Below are positions 51,947 to 60,155 of a stretch of 64,000 nt of DNA, piece by piece. The stretch spans positions 3,942,121 through 4,006,120 of the forward strand of contig NZ_JH980292.1 of the NCBI RefSeq assembly GCF_000314005.1, given 5' to 3'. A program made the position numbers and the translations under genes. The stretch is from Spirulina subsalsa PCC 9445 (GTDB taxonomy: Bacteria > Cyanobacteriota > Cyanobacteriia > Cyanobacteriales > Spirulinaceae). Positions within the stretch are counted from its first letter, which is position 1. Each line of letters begins with the position of its first letter. The notes beneath the pieces were generated by a model, which did no database searches, had not been told where the DNA came from, and worked only from the letters and a program-made list of their open reading frames with translations.

Positions 51947-52444
51947 TTGATTTCAATAGCTGAACTTAACTCAATGGATCATGAGGCGTTTATGGCTACA
52001 GTGGGGCATATTTTTGAAAATACACCCGAATTAATGGAGCAGGTGGGTCAAGAACGCCCTTTTCTCAATGTTGCCGACCTTTACGCCAAAATGAACCAAG
52101 TGGTGGCGAGTCTGAGTGTTGAGGCACAACTAGCACTGATTCGCGCTCATCCTGATTTAGGCACTAAAGCGAAAATTGGGCAACTCTCGACGCTGGAACA
52201 AAAATCAGCCGGACTGGATCAACTCACTCCGACGGAGTTTGAGGAGTTTCATCGTCTCAATGAGGCCTATAAACAACGGTTTGGTTTCCCGTTTGTGATG
52301 GCGGTTAAGGGGAAAAGTGCGGGGGAAATTCGGGAACAGTTGCGCTTGCGTCTGGGGTGTTCGCTGGAGGAGGAACGGAAAGAGGCGATCGCACAAATCC
52401 TCAAAATCGCCCAATTCCGCTTACAAGATATCATGAAGCCGTGA
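51947..52444 (+). CDS. uraD: OHCU decarboxylase (UraD)
   Basis: 165 residues from a TTG, with AGGAGG 8 bp upstream, which fixes the start. The catalytic His68 and Pro69 (RAHPDLG), Glu84 (EQKSAGLD) and FPFVMAVKG (114-122) match 2-oxo-4-hydroxy-4-carboxy-5-ureidoimidazoline decarboxylase. It catalyses the last step from urate to S-allantoin. No other ureide-pathway gene is in the window. Confidence 0.92.
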   Translation: MISIAELNSMDHEAFMATVGHIFENTPELMEQVGQERPFLNVADLYAKMNQVVASLSVEAQLALIRAHPDLGTKAKIGQLSTLEQKSAGLDQLTPTEFEEFHRLNEAYKQRFGFPFVMAVKGKSAGEIREQLRLRLGCSLEEERKEAIAQILKIAQFRLQDIMKP

Positions 52445-52466
52445 TCCATAAACCGTGATCCATTTA

Positions 52467-52628
52467 GGGTCTGCTGAATAACACGCCTATGCTAGGCTCA
52501 ACAAGGGAACAGGGAACTCTTAACAGGAAACAGATCATCTAAAACTGGCACGATTGCCTATTCCCGACTCCCGACTCCCGACTCCCGACTCCCGATTCCC
52601 CAACTCTCGGACTTATTCAGCAAGCCCT
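52467..52628 (-). mobile_element. Miniature inverted-repeat element, copy C (162 bp)
   Basis: Reverse orientation to copies A and B. Flanked by the 5-bp duplication ATTTA (52462-52466 and 52629-52633). It has four GGGAGTC heptamers, like copy A and the same length. Confidence 0.88.
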
Positions 52629-52630
52629 AT

Positions 52631-53059
52631 TTAGCGATCGCCCACAGCCGCCAATTCCCGACCGCCAAAAATAGCCTCATAATGGCAATAATACTTAAAT
52701 TCGAGGTAATTATAGAAGGGATCCTCTAAAAAAAACGTGCGATGTTCGGTTAACTCTCCCGGAAAACGCCGTTTCGGTTCTTGATAAAATGGGAGTTGTT
52801 TCTCTTGAACTTGATTTAATAACTTTTCCCAATCCTGTTCTTGGGTAAAAATTAAGCCAAAATGCCGGGGATAAATGCCCTTTTGTCGCGTTAAAGGGTC
52901 TTTAGTCATATGGGCAACCACTTGATGACCATAGAAGTTTAAAATCATCGCCTGAGCCGATTCTCTCCCGACTTGACAGCCTAAACCTTCCACATAAAAG
53001 GCTTTGGCCTGTTCAATATTATTAATGGGAATGGCAAGGTGAAATAAAATGTTAGTCAT
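52631..53059 (-). CDS. VOC superfamily protein
   Basis: 142 residues in a single VOC domain: LFHLAIPINNIEQAKAFYVEGLGCQVGRE at the start, and FFLEDPFYNYLEFKYYCHYEAIFG at the end. Metal-ligand candidates are the early His and the Glu in YLEFKYY. No substrate motif was recognised. The element at 52467-52628 ends 2 bp from its stop, and the stop itself lies next to the target duplication. Confidence 0.82.
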   Translation of the reverse strand: MTNILFHLAIPINNIEQAKAFYVEGLGCQVGRESAQAMILNFYGHQVVAHMTKDPLTRQKGIYPRHFGLIFTQEQDWEKLLNQVQEKQLPFYQEPKRRFPGELTEHRTFFLEDPFYNYLEFKYYCHYEAIFGGRELAAVGDR

Positions 53060-53183
53060 AGTTATACCAATTTAACTTGGGTTGTGTGCAGTAGAGGAAG
53101 GTTTGGGAAATGGGGAACACCGGATCTGGGAATAGGGGAAATTCAGGCTTTTGCCCTCAAGTCTATTTAATTTGGTATTATAT

Positions 53184-53270
53184 CTCTTTTGTCAAACTGG
53201 GGTCAAACAACAAAAACTCATGGTCTGTGATGGCGTAACTTCGTGGAATTATCCGATAGTGACAGAAGAG
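53184..53270. mobile_element. Tiny inverted-repeat element, second copy
   Basis: CTCTTTTGTCA and TGACAGAAGAG ends with an interior like 11666-11753 (AACTGGGGTCAAAC; TGTGATGGCG). It sits 11 bp beyond the hydrolase stop codon. Confidence 0.65.
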
Positions 53271-53281
53271 AGCTAGTTATC

Positions 53282-54154
53282 CTAAAAGGCTTTGATTTCA
53301 TTTAACACGCTCGCTAAATTATCCACTAATGGAGAATGTCCGGTATTTTTCAAGATAACTAATTTAGGCTGATTCTCTAACATTTGCACCCCTTGTAATG
53401 CCTTGCTTTTGGGGATGACATAATCGCGATCTCCATGTATAATCAAGGTGGGCGATTTTAACTTTTTTATTTCCCCTGTTCCCGGCACTACACCATTATA
53501 ATTAAAAGACAAATTAAAACAACTAAGGGCGTAAATTACATCTAAATAGTTCCGTTGTTTTAAAGTCGCTCGGAGATAACGACGATAGTGTTGAGCATCG
53601 GGTTTATTTTGGGTGTAAACGACTTGATTCCAAATGGATTTAAAAAAGCTTTGATCTTGGGCTTCAAAAGCCTTTAAAATCGGTGTAATGACCAAGGGAT
53701 CTTGTGCGAGTTCGGTTTTGGTTTGGAAAAATTCTCCCGGAATAGGTCGGCTATAGAGATCCCGTTTGGGGAGGGGGAATCCTTGGGGATTGACAGAAGC
53801 GAGTAGGACTAAGCGACTGAGGAGTTGCGGGCTATTACAGGCTAATTGTAAGGCGATCGCACCCCCCAAAGACCACCCCAGGATCATGGGTTGTATTAGC
53901 CCCAGTTGGCGGATAAACCCCTGTAGATCCTCGGCGAAATCTTGGATAGACTCAATAGGGTGATGGTAGGAAGAATCGCCAAAACCCCGCAAATCTGGGG
54001 CAAAAACCTGATAATCCTCCGGCAATTGTTCCATCAGCACATCCCAATACTGGGAGGAGGACAAGTTCCCATGAATCAATAATAAAACCCGCCCCCCTTG
54101 TCCAGATTGGCGATAGGTTAAGGTTTCCCCATTATCCAATAGGATTGATTGCAT
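53282..54154 (-). CDS. Alpha/beta hydrolase
   Basis: 290 residues. Nucleophile elbow GWSLGGA, oxyanion region HGNLSSSQYW, acid in IHGDRDYVIP and the final His in KNTGHSPLVDN. This complete triad indicates an active serine hydrolase of the AB_hydrolase_1 type, substrate unknown. Its start codon directly follows the stop codon of the TrmB-like gene, so the two are translated as a unit. Confidence 0.88.
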   Translation of the reverse strand: MQSILLDNGETLTYRQSGQGGRVLLLIHGNLSSSQYWDVLMEQLPEDYQVFAPDLRGFGDSSYHHPIESIQDFAEDLQGFIRQLGLIQPMILGWSLGGAIALQLACNSPQLLSRLVLLASVNPQGFPLPKRDLYSRPIPGEFFQTKTELAQDPLVITPILKAFEAQDQSFFKSIWNQVVYTQNKPDAQHYRRYLRATLKQRNYLDVIYALSCFNLSFNYNGVVPGTGEIKKLKSPTLIIHGDRDYVIPKSKALQGVQMLENQPKLVILKNTGHSPLVDNLASVLNEIKAF

Positions 54155-54814
54155 TCAACCTCCCCGGTTCACTACTCCCTGAAAACGCCAAAGTTGATGA
54201 CCACTTTCATGATACTTGCGCTCAAAAGGAGTCAGGGGTGAGGAGGGGGTAAACGCAGCCCATTGTCCAGGAGTCCCAGTAGCCAGATGGAACGCTTGGG
54301 CAAATTCGGCCACATAAATCTGCCAGTTACTGCGCAACTCCAAGATTCCCCCCAATTGTAACAGGGTGGGAAAAACCGGGTGGCCGTGCCAGCGCCGCTT
54401 AAAATGGACAGGTTTGGGGTAGGGATTGGGATACAAAATATAATGGCGGGTGAGGGAAATGGAGGCCTGAGCCATTAAACGCCAAAAATCCACTAAATCG
54501 GCGCGAATCAGGCGATAATTCTCTCCTTGGGGGTCACTTTTGCTCAAACGGTGTAAGGATTGATCGACCCCTAAAATAAAACACTGGGGGAACATCTGAG
54601 CGAGGTGACGGGTACTTTCTCCCACACCACACCCAGAGTCAAGGATGAGGGGAGTCTGGGGGGGAATTTGTGCGATCGCCTGCTGAAAAATCTCCCGTTG
54701 ATAATCAGGAATCGGTTTGCGGAACTGATGGTCTAGATGCTTCTGCACCACCTTTTCTAAGGCACTGTGAACCGTCCTTTGTGAACTGGTGACAGAACGA
54801 CTATTAGCACGCAT
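54155..54814 (-). CDS. TrmB-like methyltransferase (tRNA m7G46-type)
   Basis: 219 residues from the ATG at 54814. Motif I is ILDSGCGVGESTRHLAQMFP, then FILGVDQS, RADLVDFW and the TrmB-like YPNPYPKPVHFKRRWHGHPVF. In TrmB this block contacts tRNA. The enzyme would methylate G46 of tRNA; it belongs to a diverged subgroup, so the substrate is uncertain. The longer frame to 54871 begins in the inserted IS end and is rejected. The IS insertion ends about 40 bp upstream of the start, so the native promoter was probably displaced. Confidence 0.78.
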   Translation of the reverse strand: MRANSRSVTSSQRTVHSALEKVVQKHLDHQFRKPIPDYQREIFQQAIAQIPPQTPLILDSGCGVGESTRHLAQMFPQCFILGVDQSLHRLSKSDPQGENYRLIRADLVDFWRLMAQASISLTRHYILYPNPYPKPVHFKRRWHGHPVFPTLLQLGGILELRSNWQIYVAEFAQAFHLATGTPGQWAAFTPSSPLTPFERKYHESGHQLWRFQGVVNRGG

Positions 54815-54907
54815 TCTCTTGTTGTTGCTCGAACTCTGCACTCCCCGAGATTTGTGACATCCTCCCGACACCGACCCTAGGGGTACGGTGCGGGCTTCCC
54901 CATATCA

Positions 54908-56141
54908 CTATGAGGCTTTCCTGCTTCTACGGGAGGCTCTAGATGTCTTTTTAGGGACATCCCCGATAACCTCTTCCGACCCAGGCAGCTTGACCCCCAG
55001 TCCAAGGGCTGCAAGTCCACGTTGCTCAACAACCATCGCCGCCGCAACGCCCCTATCCGTTACAAACCCACAATGAGAACATTCATGCACTCGTTGAGAC
55101 AAGTCTTTCTTACCAGTCACTACACCACAATTCGGACAAATTTGGCTAGTGAAATTAGCATCAACTTTCTGGAAATAAACATCTCGTTTCCAAGCCACGT
55201 GCTTTAAGACCTCTAGAAAACCCCCAAAGCCAGCATCAAGGGTATGTTTACACAACATCCCCCTAGACATGGCTTTGACGTTCAAATCTTCGGCAAAAAT
55301 GATATTAGCTTGGTCACAAAGATGATGAGCGACTTGATAATGAAAGTTCTTGCGAGTGTTATAAATATGTTCATGAAGTTTAGCTACTTTTTCCCGGGCT
55401 TTATGCCAGTTTTTTGACCCTTTCTGTTTCTTTGATAATCTTCTTTGTAGCCATTTAAGCTGACTTTGAAGTTCCAAGAAAAACTTAGGTCTAGCTATTA
55501 ATTCCCCCTGAGATGTTGCTATAAACTTCTCAAGTCCCAAATCAATCCCTAGAGATTTTCCTTCAGGCTTTGGAGAAGGAATATTAACATCCGACTGAAT
55601 ATAAATGACAGCATACCAACCCGAAGCTTTTTTAACGATCTGAACTTGTTTAACTACAAATCCATCGGGGATAGGTCTGTGTAGATTAATGACCACAGAG
55701 CCTAGCTTAGGGAGTCTCAATTGATATCCAGTTACAGGGTTTTCCTTGAATTGAGGAAAGTTAATCGACCGAAACTGACCGTATTTCTTAAACCGGGGAA
55801 AACCAAAACTTCTTTTCCAGAAAAAGTTAAACGCTTTGTCTAAACGCCCCATAACCTCTTGCAAGACCTGAGACTGAACCCGTTTTAGTTCTGGGTATTG
55901 CTGTTTGGCTTGAGTTAAAGCTTTTTTCTGTTTATAGTAGTCGGGAAAGTTGATCCGCAGGTATAATATACTCAGAATGAAGGCTACAAGCGTTAACCTG
56001 ACACTTGCGAGAATTTATCCACTCTTTTCGTTCTGCCAAGGCATAATTATATACCCCTCGACAGATTTCTAGCCAGTCAAGTAATTCTTTTTCTTGACTG
56101 GCATCTGGATAAATTCTGTAGCAATAGTTGAGGTTTAACAC
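54908..56141 (-). pseudogene. tnpB: TnpB, split by one frameshift
   Basis: The N-terminal part (55932-56141) begins MLNLNYCYRIYPDASQEKELLDW and ends QLSRLL in a stop. The rest (54908-55864 and a stretch upstream reading NFPDYYKQKKALTQAKQQ) is in another frame. The second part has RuvC motifs GIDLGLEKF (Asp), FAEDLNVKAM (Glu), CPNCG and CSHCG zinc knuckles, and TDRGVAAA (Asp). Only one frameshift separates it from a full-length TnpB of about 400 residues. The right-end region could encode its guide RNA. Confidence 0.88.
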
Positions 56142-56167
56142 GAATAGTAGCTGATTGACCTGAACCT

Positions 56168-56197
56168 ATTATACAATATCTAGGGATAAATCGTCAA
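56168..56197 (-). promoter_or_regulatory. Promoter of tnpB copy 2
   Basis: On the minus strand TTGACG and TATAAT, spaced 18 bp, matching the copy at 27381-27410. Confidence 0.65.
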
Positions 56198-56246
56198 TCC
56201 CTAGTAAATAATTGTTGGTTAATTTTCGGGGCATCGAACCCCTCAA

Positions 56247-57080
56247 TTAACCGTCTTTCATCCCGACACTGACATTTGTACAGTGCGGGGCTTCCCGACG
56301 ATGAGCTAAATCACTCAGGGGACGAGACACTTTAAACTGTAACGGCATTTTTAGAGGAGAGAGGGGTTGAGCATCCACCGGGGAAAAATGCCACTGTTGC
56401 AGTCCATCTAAAATCCCCTGACGTACTGTGGGATCGTCTTCCCGCAATAACAACAGTTGAAAATATTCCATCAGTTGCCGCTTTTGGGTGCTGTCTAACT
56501 GTTCACTGAGTCGGGTTAATTGTCGCACCCCGATTAACCGTTTCAGGGGATCAGGCTGGGTTAACTCCTGTAATAATCGCTCATAACGGCTTTCGTGACC
56601 TTGGGTTTTTTGGTGGGTCATCTGCCACCCCAATAAACCCAGCGTGAGGAGTGTTCCTAAACCTTGGGCGATCGCACCCGTCGCCAACCAACGATTCTCC
56701 GTATTGACCCAAATTGACGCAATGAGATAAGTCCCCACCGCCGCCAAGCCCCCACTCCCCACCGCAATGGCCAAAGGCCGCTGAGGGCTCTTTAAAAACC
56801 CTTGCATCCGTAACCAATACTTCGACCAATCCCACCCTTGACCCACAAACACCAACCACATCACACCGCCCCCGGTTCCCGTTGCCAGCGTCAGTTTCCA
56901 ATTCCACACCAACAGCAACACCACAGCCAAACCGCTCATCATCCACAGCGCCCATAAACGGGACTGACGAGAGGCAAAAGCCTGTAATAGGGAACGTTCA
57001 ATTTTCAGGAGAGCGGAAGAACCCAACGATTGCCGTCTTTTCCGCCGATTTAACACCTGTGCCACGGGGGGATAGTCCAA
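56247..57080 (-). CDS. Membrane protein of unknown function with IS-derived C-terminus
   Basis: 277 residues. Two to four hydrophobic segments lie at about 43-63, 71-85, 101-125 and 133-150 (LWALWMMSGLAVVLLLVWNWKL and others). The C-terminal third is helical with a HEAT/ARM-like pattern (LLQELTQPDPLKRLIGVRQLTRLSEQ; REDDPTVRQGILDGLQ). The last 17 residues (RREAPHCTNVSVGMKDG) and the stop are encoded by the left end of the inserted tnpB element, so the native C-terminus is lost or changed. No function is recognised. Confidence 0.72.
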   Translation of the reverse strand: MDYPPVAQVLNRRKRRQSLGSSALLKIERSLLQAFASRQSRLWALWMMSGLAVVLLLVWNWKLTLATGTGGGVMWLVFVGQGWDWSKYWLRMQGFLKSPQRPLAIAVGSGGLAAVGTYLIASIWVNTENRWLATGAIAQGLGTLLTLGLLGWQMTHQKTQGHESRYERLLQELTQPDPLKRLIGVRQLTRLSEQLDSTQKRQLMEYFQLLLLREDDPTVRQGILDGLQQWHFSPVDAQPLSPLKMPLQFKVSRPLSDLAHRREAPHCTNVSVGMKDG

Positions 57081-57533
57081 AGGGATAAGGGAGATTCTAC
57101 CACCAAATCCGCTCCTTGTCGTACCGAGGGCATCAGAAAAAGCGCTGAATTTTCTTCTGAACCAGCATCTTGGTAGTTAATGCAACATGTGAACTACCCC
57201 ACCCTGCCTAGGCGCGAGGATGGAGCTTCCTGATTCAATGGGAAGTGCTTTCTATACCGAAATATAGCGAGTCTTATCTTCCCTCCCCAGGCAGAAGTCC
57301 TAGTTCCTAAGACCCAAATTTTCTCTTGCAACACAGCCCTTTTTAGCTTGGTTTTCGCTTTGGGAGTTAGTGGTCAAGATATATTTATCTTAGCATGGAT
57401 TCGCTGTCGCTCAGTATATTGCTGGGTTGCTATCCATCCCCTCCCTGCAAGCGAGGAAGGGGAATTCCGCAACATTTTTGTTAAAATAACTAGACATTAA
57501 TACTATCAGCCTAGCGTGACTTAACTCAAATAT
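57081..57533. other. Intergenic region between divergent genes
   Basis: Contains the second miniature IS605-like end element (57189-57485) and little else. The MCP gene starts 48 bp beyond it, so its promoter may include element sequence. Confidence 0.6.
57189..57485 (+). mobile_element. Miniature IS605-like end element, copy 2 (297 bp)
   Basis: Almost identical to 21642-21880 but with 58 additional bases (ATATATTTATCTTAGCATGG... onward) between GTGGTCAAG and TCCCTGCAAG. No ORF inside. Confidence 0.68.
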
Positions 57534-59168
57534 TTGATGAATAACTATCAGCAATTTCACCCAACGATGCAACCTCCGGTACTGCGCCAATCTCGGTTCA
57601 ACTCCCTCTCATGGGTCGCCAGTTTGCTAGTTGTTATCATTGGCAGTTTCGTCATTATTGGCTGGATCTTTGGGATTCCCCTACTTAAAAGTGTTCTGCC
57701 CGGTTTAGTCACAATGAAAGCCAATACAGCCATTGGTTTTATTTTAGCAGGCGCTTCCTTATTGTTCTGGCACCGACAACAAGAATCCTCCCAGTGGAGT
57801 CCTCATGCTTTAATCTGCGCTGTGCTTGTATTATTAATTGGTTTGCTCACTCTCAAACAATATGGCTTTCAGGTCAACTTAGGCATTGATGAACTTTTTT
57901 TTAAAGAATCCGTCGATGCTGTAGCAACTGCGACTCCCGGACGCATGGCTCCTAACAGTGCTTTTAACTTTCTTTTATTAGGGTCAGCCTTAGTTTTGAA
58001 AACAATACCTCGCCCTAACTATTTTCCAGCCCAAATTTTAACTATTATCGCTTCTTTAATTGCTTTGTTGGGCTTTTTGGGCTATCTCTACGGCAATGCC
58101 GTATTTTATATGTTTGACTCATCCTTTACCGCCATGGCTATTCACACAGCCGTGGCTTTTCTATTACTCTGTATTGCCATTTTATTTGGCACTCATCACA
58201 GTGGGGTTATGACTGTAATAACGGGAAATCATGCCGGAAGTATTGTCGCCCAACGCCTCTTACCTGCGGCTATTCTGTTTCCTCCTATCTTATGTTGGTT
58301 AATTTTAATTGGCTTTCGGCAAGAAGTTTATAGCCCAGAAATGGGAATTTCCATGTTAGGCATTTTAAACATTATTATCTTTACGGCTTTGATTTGGTGG
58401 AACTCCCTCACAATGAGTAACATTGATTTACGTCGGAGTAAAGCGGAAGACTCTTTAAAGCAGACCTTAGAACAACTAGAGATTAAAGCTCAACAACAGG
58501 AAAAGTTAGCTGTTCAATTGCAGCAAACTTTTAGTGAAATTACAACCTCTATGAATGAGTTAGCGGCTTCGTCTAAGATTACAGCTGAACAGGCAGAAGG
58601 GGCTGATCAACAAGCGCAAAAAGCCTTAAGGCTCTGTCAGGAGGGATCCCTAACTGTAGCCCAGAGTCAAGGAGTGATGACAGCATTGGAACACAATGTA
58701 AGTGCCATTGGTTTAGAAATTTTAAATACTCAAGAAAAAGCGAGTCAAATTGCTGATATTTCTCGCTTAGTGAAAGACCTCGCCAGTCAAACAAATATGC
58801 TCGCCTTAAATGCTGCCATTGAGGCGGTGAATGCAGGAGAATATGGTCGAGGTTTTGGGGTGGTGGCGAGTGAGATTCGTAAGCTTGCGGATCAGAGTAA
58901 AACTTATGCGGAAACGATTAATACTTTAGTTTCGCAAATTCAAAATGCCGTCCAAGCTACTTCAAGCGTGACTGAACAAGGGATTCAAAGTGTTGTAGAG
59001 AATGTAACGGTTGTGGAACAAACAGCTTTAGCCTTTGCAGGAGTCTTGAAAGCTATTGAGAACATTGTTGAAAATAATGAACAAATTGCTTTGACAGCAA
59101 ATCAACAGGCACTAGCCATTAAACAAGTGGTTAATGTTGTCAATGAAGTGGAAACTAATCAAACTTAG
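57534..59168 (+). CDS. Methyl-accepting chemotaxis-like transducer with multi-pass sensor region
   Basis: 544 residues. Residues about 25-300 contain seven or eight hydrophobic helices in place of the usual two, resembling a membrane-integral sensor region. After a coiled linker comes the MCP signalling domain, with the tip segment [41 protein letters not shown] that contacts CheW and CheA. No HAMP domain is obvious. The sensed signal is unknown; in filamentous cyanobacteria such receptors can control gliding. There is no che gene nearby. Confidence 0.88.
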   Translation: MMNNYQQFHPTMQPPVLRQSRFNSLSWVASLLVVIIGSFVIIGWIFGIPLLKSVLPGLVTMKANTAIGFILAGASLLFWHRQQESSQWSPHALICAVLVLLIGLLTLKQYGFQVNLGIDELFFKESVDAVATATPGRMAPNSAFNFLLLGSALVLKTIPRPNYFPAQILTIIASLIALLGFLGYLYGNAVFYMFDSSFTAMAIHTAVAFLLLCIAILFGTHHSGVMTVITGNHAGSIVAQRLLPAAILFPPILCWLILIGFRQEVYSPEMGISMLGILNIIIFTALIWWNSLTMSNIDLRRSKAEDSLKQTLEQLEIKAQQQEKLAVQLQQTFSEITTSMNELAASSKITAEQAEGADQQAQKALRLCQEGSLTVAQSQGVMTALEHNVSAIGLEILNTQEKASQIADISRLVKDLASQTNMLALNAAIEAVNAGEYGRGFGVVASEIRKLADQSKTYAETINTLVSQIQNAVQATSSVTEQGIQSVVENVTVVEQTALAFAGVLKAIENIVENNEQIALTANQQALAIKQVVNVVNEVETNQT

Positions 59169-59322
59169 TCGAACTGATGAACCACCCTAAATTGAACAAA
59201 AATAAAATGTTCAGTTTCCATGAGTGAGTAGTCAACTCAACTTAAACCTAAGTCACCTTAACAGCCTTGTTCAACTGACCATCAGGCCAAAAAGATATTA
59301 ACGGATCATGGTAAGATGATTG

Positions 59323-60084
59323 ATGGTTACTGCCAAAACACCATACTCTCATAAAAAAAGCGACGTGAAATTTTTCGTTTACCATACTCCTGAATTAACC
59401 CCCACGGATCACAATCCTGATTGTGCGGTTGTGATTGATGTCTTGCGGGCAACAACAACTATTGCCACGGCTTTAAGTGCAGGTGCTGAAGCGGTACAGG
59501 CGTTTAGTGATCTAAACCAATTAATGACCGTGAGTGAGGCTTGGGCGGCGGATCGGCGTATTCGGGCGGGAGAAAGGGGCGGCCAACAGGTGGAAGGCTG
59601 CGATATGGGAAATTCTCCTCTGTTGTGTACGCCGGAACAAGTGGAAGGGAAACGGTTGTTTATTAGTACCACGAATGGCACTCGGACGTTACAACGGGTA
59701 GAAAATGCCTCGGTTGTCGTGACGGGGGCGCAGGTGAACCGTCAGGCAGTTGTAGATTATTTGGGTCAACATCAACCGGAGACGGTTTGGTTAGTGGGTT
59801 CGGGTTGGGAAGGGGCTTATTCTTTAGAGGATACGGTTTGTGCTGGGGCGATCGCACTTCCTTTTTATGAACAAAACCCCGCGATGGTCGGCAATGATGA
59901 AGTGTTAGGGGCGGTGAGTCTATACCGTCAATGGCAAGATCAGTTAGTGGAGTTATTCTGCCAAGCAAGTCACGGTCAACGGTTGTTACGTTTAAACCTA
60001 CTTGATGATATCAAGTATTGCGCCCAAACTGATTTATTGAATGTCTTGCCCATGCAAGTAGAAAAAGGAGTTTTAAGGCTTTAA
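59323..60084 (+). CDS. comB: 2-phosphosulfolactate phosphatase (ComB family)
   Basis: 253 residues. Characteristic stretches: [22 protein letters not shown] near the N-terminus, [30 protein letters not shown] and [11 protein letters not shown]. ComB hydrolyses 2-phosphosulfolactate in coenzyme M synthesis in archaea; cyanobacteria carry homologues of unclear role. The ATG at 59323 is preferred to the overlapping TTG one codon earlier. It is the last gene before the CRISPR array. Confidence 0.88.
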   Translation: MVTAKTPYSHKKSDVKFFVYHTPELTPTDHNPDCAVVIDVLRATTTIATALSAGAEAVQAFSDLNQLMTVSEAWAADRRIRAGERGGQQVEGCDMGNSPLLCTPEQVEGKRLFISTTNGTRTLQRVENASVVVTGAQVNRQAVVDYLGQHQPETVWLVGSGWEGAYSLEDTVCAGAIALPFYEQNPAMVGNDEVLGAVSLYRQWQDQLVELFCQASHGQRLLRLNLLDDIKYCAQTDLLNVLPMQVEKGVLRL

Positions 60085-60085
60085 T

Positions 60086-60155
60086 TAGGGTCTGCTGAAT
60101 AACACCAGACGCTACTTAGATCATCTGTATGGTTTGTTTGTTGGTTAGTGTGGTT
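60086..60155. other. Array-flanking region with a miniature-element end fragment
   Basis: TTAGGGTCTGCTGAATAACAC matches one terminus of the miniature element at its tip, then unique sequence leads into the first CRISPR repeat. No A-rich leader is seen, agreeing with this being the distal end of the array. Confidence 0.55.

Larger units (their letters stand above)
54854..56310 (-). mobile_element. IS605-type tnpB element, copy 2
   Basis: Left end TTTAGCTCATCGTCGGGAAG (56310 side) and right end GTGTCGGGAGGATGTCACA (54854 side). It carries only tnpB, so a TnpA acting in trans would be required to move it. Its left end lies inside the 3' part of the membrane-protein gene at 56247-57080. Confidence 0.85.
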
